Shown here: in pieces, positions 60,355 to 64,000 of the stretch
Layout of the letters: the number at the start of each line of letters is the position of its first letter
Position numbering within the stretch: position 1 is the first letter of the stretch
Assembly: GCF_025566885.1 (NCBI RefSeq)
Contig: NZ_JAOQJQ010000001.1
Coordinates: 1-64,000, forward strand
Reading direction: 5' to 3'
From: Brotonthovivens ammoniilytica
GTDB lineage: Bacteria; Bacillota; Clostridia; Lachnospirales; Lachnospiraceae
Length of the DNA: 64,000 nt
Notes under the pieces: generated by a model
The model's input: only the letters and a program-made list of their open reading frames with translations
Told to the model about the DNA's origin: nothing
Database searches by the model: none
Program-made: the position numbers and the translations under genes

Positions 60355-61008
60355 ATGAATTGTTTATCACCATCATTGCTGGCATCCGATTTTGCCCGCT
60401 TAGGAGAGCAGGTGGTGCTGCTAGATGAAGCCGGCGCCCAGTATGTGCATATTGACGTAATGGACGGGAATTTTGTTCCCAGTATCTCTATGGGGCTTCC
60501 GGTGATTAAATCCATTCGTCCCTGCAGTGACCGGATTTTTGATGTACATCTTATGATTGAAGAGCCGGTTCGCTATATTGACGATTTCGTGGATGCCGGA
60601 GCGGATCTTATCACCGTACATACGGAAGCGTGCGGCCATCTGGACCGGACCATTGAGGCAATTAAAGAGACCGGGGTGCTGGCAGGAGCTGCTTTAAATC
60701 CGGCGACACCGCTGTCTGTTCTGGATTATATTCTGCCAAAACTGGATATGGTTCTGTTAATGAGTGTAAATCCAGGATTTGGCGGGCAGAAATATATTCC
60801 GTATACAACAGAAAAAATCCGGGATTTGAAAAAGAAAATTGACCGGAGCGGCCAGCAGATTGATATTGAAGTGGACGGAGGGGTAAACCTAAACAATGTC
60901 CGGGAGATCATGGATGCGGGAGCCAATATTATTGTAGCCGGAACTGCTGTTTTTAAGGGAGATATCCGGCGGAATGTAGAATCTTTCCTGAAAATTATGG
61001 AACAGTGA
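60355..61008 (+). CDS. rpe: Ribulose-phosphate 3-epimerase
   Basis: The 217-aa TIM-barrel enzyme interconverts ribulose-5-P and xylulose-5-P. LSPSLLASDFARL, HIDVMDGNFVPSIS (~34-47), DVHLMI and MSVNPGFGGQKYI (~137-149) are diagnostic. It lies 24 bases after rsgA. Confidence 0.97.
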   Translation: MNCLSPSLLASDFARLGEQVVLLDEAGAQYVHIDVMDGNFVPSISMGLPVIKSIRPCSDRIFDVHLMIEEPVRYIDDFVDAGADLITVHTEACGHLDRTIEAIKETGVLAGAALNPATPLSVLDYILPKLDMVLLMSVNPGFGGQKYIPYTTEKIRDLKKKIDRSGQQIDIEVDGGVNLNNVREIMDAGANIIVAGTAVFKGDIRRNVESFLKIMEQ

Positions 61009-61050
61009 TGCTGTCTGGATATAGAAAACAGGCAGTTAGAAAGCGGAAAA

Positions 61051-61707
61051 ATGAAAAGTATAAAAACACTTATTATTACCGGCGGTGCCATAGATGAAGC
61101 ATTTGCCGGTGATTATCTGCAAAAACAAAAATTCAACTTTATCATTGCGGCAGACGCAGGGCTTATTTTCTGCCAAAAAGCAGGAGTGGAGCCGGATTTA
61201 ATTGTGGGGGACTTTGATTCGGTGTCCTGTGAAGTTCTATCTGAATATGAAAGAACCTGTCCCCATAAGATTGTCAGGTATCCTTCTCAAAAAGATGAAA
61301 CAGATACGGAGCTGGCTCTGCACGAAGCTTTAAAGCGGGACAGTAAAGAAATTACTGTTCTGGGAGCAACGGGGACAAGGCTGGATCATGTGCTTGGAAA
61401 TATACAGCTGTTAAAGGCTGCCCTGGATGCCGGAGCAGTCTGTTATTTTGTGGATGCAAATAACCGGATACGGATGATAGACAGCCCCCTGGTATTAAAA
61501 AAGGATGAACAGTTTGGAACTTATGTTTCACTGATTCCTTTTACTCCCCTGGTAGAAGGACTGACTCTTACCGGCTTTGCCTATGGGCTGGAGCATTTCT
61601 GTCTGGCATCCGGAAACGGAAGATGCGTCAGCAATGAAATTACAGAAAAACAGGCTGAAATTACCTTTACCAGCGGACTGCTGATTGTGATAGAGTCCAG
61701 GGACTGA
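61051..61707 (+). CDS. thiN: Thiamine pyrophosphokinase
   Basis: The 218-aa enzyme transfers pyrophosphate from ATP to thiamine. The N-terminal catalytic region shows AADAGLIF, PDLIVGDFDSV (~49-59) and QKDETDTELALHEA; the C-terminal beta domain follows GATGTRLDH (~106-114). It ends the priA-thiN housekeeping run. Its ribosome site is AAAGCGGAAAAATG-like and weak. Confidence 0.94.
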   Translation: MKSIKTLIITGGAIDEAFAGDYLQKQKFNFIIAADAGLIFCQKAGVEPDLIVGDFDSVSCEVLSEYERTCPHKIVRYPSQKDETDTELALHEALKRDSKEITVLGATGTRLDHVLGNIQLLKAALDAGAVCYFVDANNRIRMIDSPLVLKKDEQFGTYVSLIPFTPLVEGLTLTGFAYGLEHFCLASGNGRCVSNEITEKQAEITFTSGLLIVIESRD

Positions 61708-61728
61708 TTTGTGAGAACTGGTAAATCA

Positions 61729-61757
61729 TTGCAAATGAATTGATTTTGTAGTATATG
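61729..61757 (+). promoter_or_regulatory. Probable promoter of ychF
   Basis: TTGCAA (61729-61734), 17-bp spacer, TATATG (61752-61757), ~60 bases before ychF. TATGAT two bases on is an alternative -10. Confidence 0.5.
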
Positions 61758-61816
61758 ATAACAGGAGCCTTCAGGCTCTGAAATGCGAAAATAAAACCAA
61801 AGGAGATAGATGAATT

Positions 61817-62917
61817 ATGAAATTAGGAATCGTGGGACTTCCCAATGTGGGGAAAAGCACCCTTTTTAATTCTCTGACAAAAGCGGGAGCAGAGTCAGCC
61901 AATTATCCGTTCTGTACCATTGATCCCAATGTAGGGATTGTGGCGGTACCGGATGAGCGTCTAAAGCTGCTGGGAGATATGTATCATTCCAAAAAGGTGA
62001 CGCCGGCTGTGATTGAGTTTGTTGATATTGCAGGTCTTGTAAAAGGAGCCAGCAAGGGAGAGGGGCTGGGAAACCAGTTTCTTGCAAATATCCGTGAAGT
62101 GGATGCTATTGTACATGTAGTAAGATGTTTTGAAGATACCAATGTAGTACATGTGGACGGGAGCATTGATCCGGCAAGAGATATAGAGACCATTAACTTG
62201 GAACTGATTTTTTCAGATCTTGAGATTTTGGAACGAAGAATTGCAAAAACAGCTAAAGGCGCCAGAATGGATAAAAAGCTTGCTAAGGAACTGGCGCTGC
62301 TTGAGAGCATAAAGACACATCTAGAAGACGGAAAGCCTGCTAAGACGTATGAGGTCAGTGAGGATGAAGATGAGCAGGAATGGTTTGCTTCTTATAATCT
62401 TCTGACCGCAAAGCCTGTTATTTATGCGGCAAATGTAACAGAGGATGATCTTGCGGATGACGGAGCCGGGAATACACATGTGCAGGCAGTCCGGGAGCTG
62501 GCAGCCGGGGAAGGCTCCGGTGTTTTTGTAATCTGCGCGCAGATCGAGCAGGAGATTGCAGAGCTTGACGAGGATGAGAAAGCCATGTTTCTGGAGGATC
62601 TTGGGCTCTCGCAGTCAGGGCTTGAGAAGCTGATTCAGGCAAGCTACAGCCTCCTTGGACTGATGAGTTACCTGACAGCCGGTGAGGATGAGACCAGAGC
62701 CTGGACTATTAAAAAGGGAACAAAAGCGCCTCAGGCGGCGGGAAAGATTCATACTGATTTTGAGCGGGGATTTATCCGCGCAGAAGTGGTGAATTATAAA
62801 GACCTGCTGGAGTGGGGAAGTCTGGCTGCAGCCAGAGAAAAAGGTCTGGTTGGACTGGAAGGAAAGGAATATGTTGTGCAGGACGGGGATGTAATTCTGT
62901 TCCGTTTTAACGTGTAG
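61817..62917 (+). CDS. ychF: Redox-regulated ATPase/GTPase YchF
   Basis: The 366-aa Obg-related ATPase has G1 GLPNVGKSTLFN (~7-18), YPFCTIDPNVG switch, DIAGLVKGASKGEGLGN (~68-84) and a C-terminal TGS domain (KIHTDFERGFIRAEV). It binds ribosomes and ATP. It is monocistronic or leads the ylmC-nrdR genes. Confidence 0.97.
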   Translation: MKLGIVGLPNVGKSTLFNSLTKAGAESANYPFCTIDPNVGIVAVPDERLKLLGDMYHSKKVTPAVIEFVDIAGLVKGASKGEGLGNQFLANIREVDAIVHVVRCFEDTNVVHVDGSIDPARDIETINLELIFSDLEILERRIAKTAKGARMDKKLAKELALLESIKTHLEDGKPAKTYEVSEDEDEQEWFASYNLLTAKPVIYAANVTEDDLADDGAGNTHVQAVRELAAGEGSGVFVICAQIEQEIAELDEDEKAMFLEDLGLSQSGLEKLIQASYSLLGLMSYLTAGEDETRAWTIKKGTKAPQAAGKIHTDFERGFIRAEVVNYKDLLEWGSLAAAREKGLVGLEGKEYVVQDGDVILFRFNV

Positions 62918-62949
62918 TATCATATAATAATAAAAAACGGCGGTTTTTT

Positions 62950-63204
62950 ATGCGATTATGTGAGTTTCATAACAAAGAAGTAGTAAATGTAAAAGACTGC
63001 AAAAATCTTGGCTGCGTGGACGACCTGGAGTTTGATGAATGTACAGGCAAGATTTATGCTATGGTGATCCGGGGGCCGGCCCGGTGGTTCGGAATGTTTG
63101 GAAGAGACTGCGAATATGTCATTGGATGGGATAAGATAGTAAAAATCGGTCCGGATATTATTCTGGTGGATGTATGTCTTGAAAAAGTCAGGTGCAGGAT
63201 GTAA
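62950..63204 (+). CDS. YlmC/YmxH family sporulation-related protein
   Basis: The 84-aa protein is a PRC-barrel-like domain (MRLCEFHNKEVVNVKDCKNLG, core FHNKEVVNVKDCKNLG, and CEYVIGWDKIVKIGPDIILV). Clostridial YlmC/YmxH members are linked with sporulation and are often found near nrdR. The ATG follows a weak ACGGCGG site. Confidence 0.85.
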   Translation: MRLCEFHNKEVVNVKDCKNLGCVDDLEFDECTGKIYAMVIRGPARWFGMFGRDCEYVIGWDKIVKIGPDIILVDVCLEKVRCRM

Positions 63205-63240
63205 AATGAACTTAATAGTAAGGTACAGGAGGATAACCAG

Positions 63241-63693
63241 ATGAAGTGTCCGTTTTGCAGCAATGATAACACAAGAGTCATTGATTCTAGGCCGGCTGAT
63301 GACAATTATTCTATTCGCCGCAGAAGACTGTGCGATGAATGTGGAAAACGTTTTACTACATATGAAAAAGTGGAAACCATTCCGTTAATTGTCATTAAGA
63401 AAGATGACAACAGAGAGCAGTATGACCGGGCAAAGTTAGAAGCCGGGGTTTTGCGGGCCTGCCATAAGCGTCCGGTTTCTGTCAAACAGATCAGCCAGCT
63501 GATTGATGATGTGGAAGTGGAGATTTTTAACAGAGAAGAAAAAGAGATTCCAAGTAATGTCATTGGTGAGATGGTAATGGACAAATTAAAGGATATTGAT
63601 GCAGTAGCGTATGTCAGATTTGCGTCAGTTTACCGGGAGTTTAAGGACGTGAATACCTTTATGAATGAATTAAAGAAAATGCTGAACCAATAG
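63241..63693 (+). CDS. nrdR: Transcriptional repressor NrdR
   Basis: The 150-aa repressor of ribonucleotide reductase genes has an N-terminal zinc ribbon (CPFC ... CDEC, residues 3-6 and 31-34) and an ATP-cone (~49-140; VIKKDDNREQYDRAKLEAGVLRAC, core KKDDNREQYDRAKLEAGV). AGGAGG precedes the ATG. Confidence 0.97.
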   Translation: MKCPFCSNDNTRVIDSRPADDNYSIRRRRLCDECGKRFTTYEKVETIPLIVIKKDDNREQYDRAKLEAGVLRACHKRPVSVKQISQLIDDVEVEIFNREEKEIPSNVIGEMVMDKLKDIDAVAYVRFASVYREFKDVNTFMNELKKMLNQ

Positions 63694-63704
63694 ATTTGTT
63701 TCGT

Positions 63705-63743
63705 GTAGCCTAAGCAGATACCATAGGGTGTCTGTTTAGGCTA
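63705..63743 (+). terminator. Hairpin after nrdR
   Basis: TAGCCTAA-CAGATA pairs with TGTCTG-TTAGGCTA. No long T run follows, so termination would be partial. Confidence 0.6.
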
Positions 63744-63792
63744 AATCTATGAAAAAAACCATAAGAGAGGAAAGAACGTTAAAAATAAGCGT

Positions 63793-64000
63793 ATGGGATT
63801 TGAAAAGTTTTATCCGGATATGTATATTGAATCTGTATACAAGATTAATTTTGACCGGCTGTATGAGGACGGATTCCGGGGATTGATTTTTGATATTGAT
63901 AATACACTGGTAACTCATGGGGCACCAGCAGATGACCGTGCAAAAAAGTTGTTTTTGCATTTAAAAGAGCTTGGATTTTGCTGCTGCCTGCTTTCTAATA
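63793..64000 (+). CDS. YqeG family HAD IIIA-type phosphatase (partial, N-terminal)
   Basis: The frame opens at ATG 63793 (MGFEKFYPDMYIESVYKIN) and runs out of the window. The HAD motif I region GLIFDIDNTLVTHG (~30-43) identifies the YqeG family. The nearest purine-rich site GAGAGG is ~22 bases upstream, so initiation may use a weak site; no better in-frame start is present. YqeG usually precedes yqeH-like and aroE genes. Confidence 0.85.
   Translation, partial: MGFEKFYPDMYIESVYKINFDRLYEDGFRGLIFDIDNTLVTHGAPADDRAKKLFLHLKELGFCCCLLSN

Noticed and set aside
1..64000. CRISPR arrays, prophage or insertion sequence ends
   Set aside because: No regular short repeats with unique spacers, no phage structural genes and no transposase other than the Rpn-type nuclease were seen.

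Overview
The window looks like a chromosomal segment of an anaerobic low-to-moderate-GC Firmicute, most likely a gut-type Lachnospiraceae (Clostridia). The grounds are strong AGGAGG-type ribosome sites, a 23S rRNA end followed by tRNA-Trp, many small-molecule ABC importers, and a housekeeping block (priA-def-fmt-yugP-rsmB-rlmN-stp-prkC-rsgA-rpe-thiN) in the order usual for Clostridia. Species cannot be fixed from the sequence alone.

Layout. 1-520: 23S rRNA 3' end, repeat-bearing spacer, tRNA-Trp, terminator. 619-3250: a two-component system with a SARP-like output domain, followed by a possible target promoter and a short transcript with tiny ORFs. 3400-5746: first molybdenum-cofactor cluster (MoeA-like protein, unknown 117-aa protein, MoaC, MOSC). 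6069-6914: Rpn-type nuclease gene. 7037-24557: the most interesting region. It holds an SSS symporter with two tiny membrane proteins, a LysR regulator, the two subunits of a pyrogallol-phloroglucinol transhydroxylase (athL, athS), a flavodoxin-like oxidoreductase, moeA, moaA, a GntR regulator, a gene broken by an in-frame amber codon, two paralogous MerR regulators, ubiX, a UbiD-type (gallate-type) decarboxylase and a DASS transporter. 25102-29909: Liv-type ABC importer. 30076-35546: apt and a BMP-type nucleoside importer. 35695-39338: an MtmB homologue lacking pyrrolysine, a ferredoxin-domain aldo/keto reductase, GreA and a CsoR-like repressor. 39424-49707: LysR, heterodimeric ABC exporter, pyrBI and a ribose-type sugar importer. 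49878-64000: housekeeping genes ending in a partial yqeG.

How the genes work together (inference from families and context). A gallate-type aromatic acid would enter through the DASS and/or SSS transporter. UbiD, with prenyl-FMN from UbiX, would decarboxylate it to pyrogallol. AthLS would then transhydroxylate pyrogallol to phloroglucinol, using bis-MGD molybdenum cofactor helped by the flanking moa/moe genes. Phloroglucinol ring reduction and cleavage genes are not in the window.

The main new observation is that the symporter operon, athL, the second merR, ubiX and, in a weaker form, ubiD each have a promoter with an unusually long 19-bp -35/-10 spacer filled by a 15-bp dyad (4-7-4). That is the hallmark of MerR-family activation and would bind the scattered genes into one inducible regulon controlled by one or both of the local MerR proteins.
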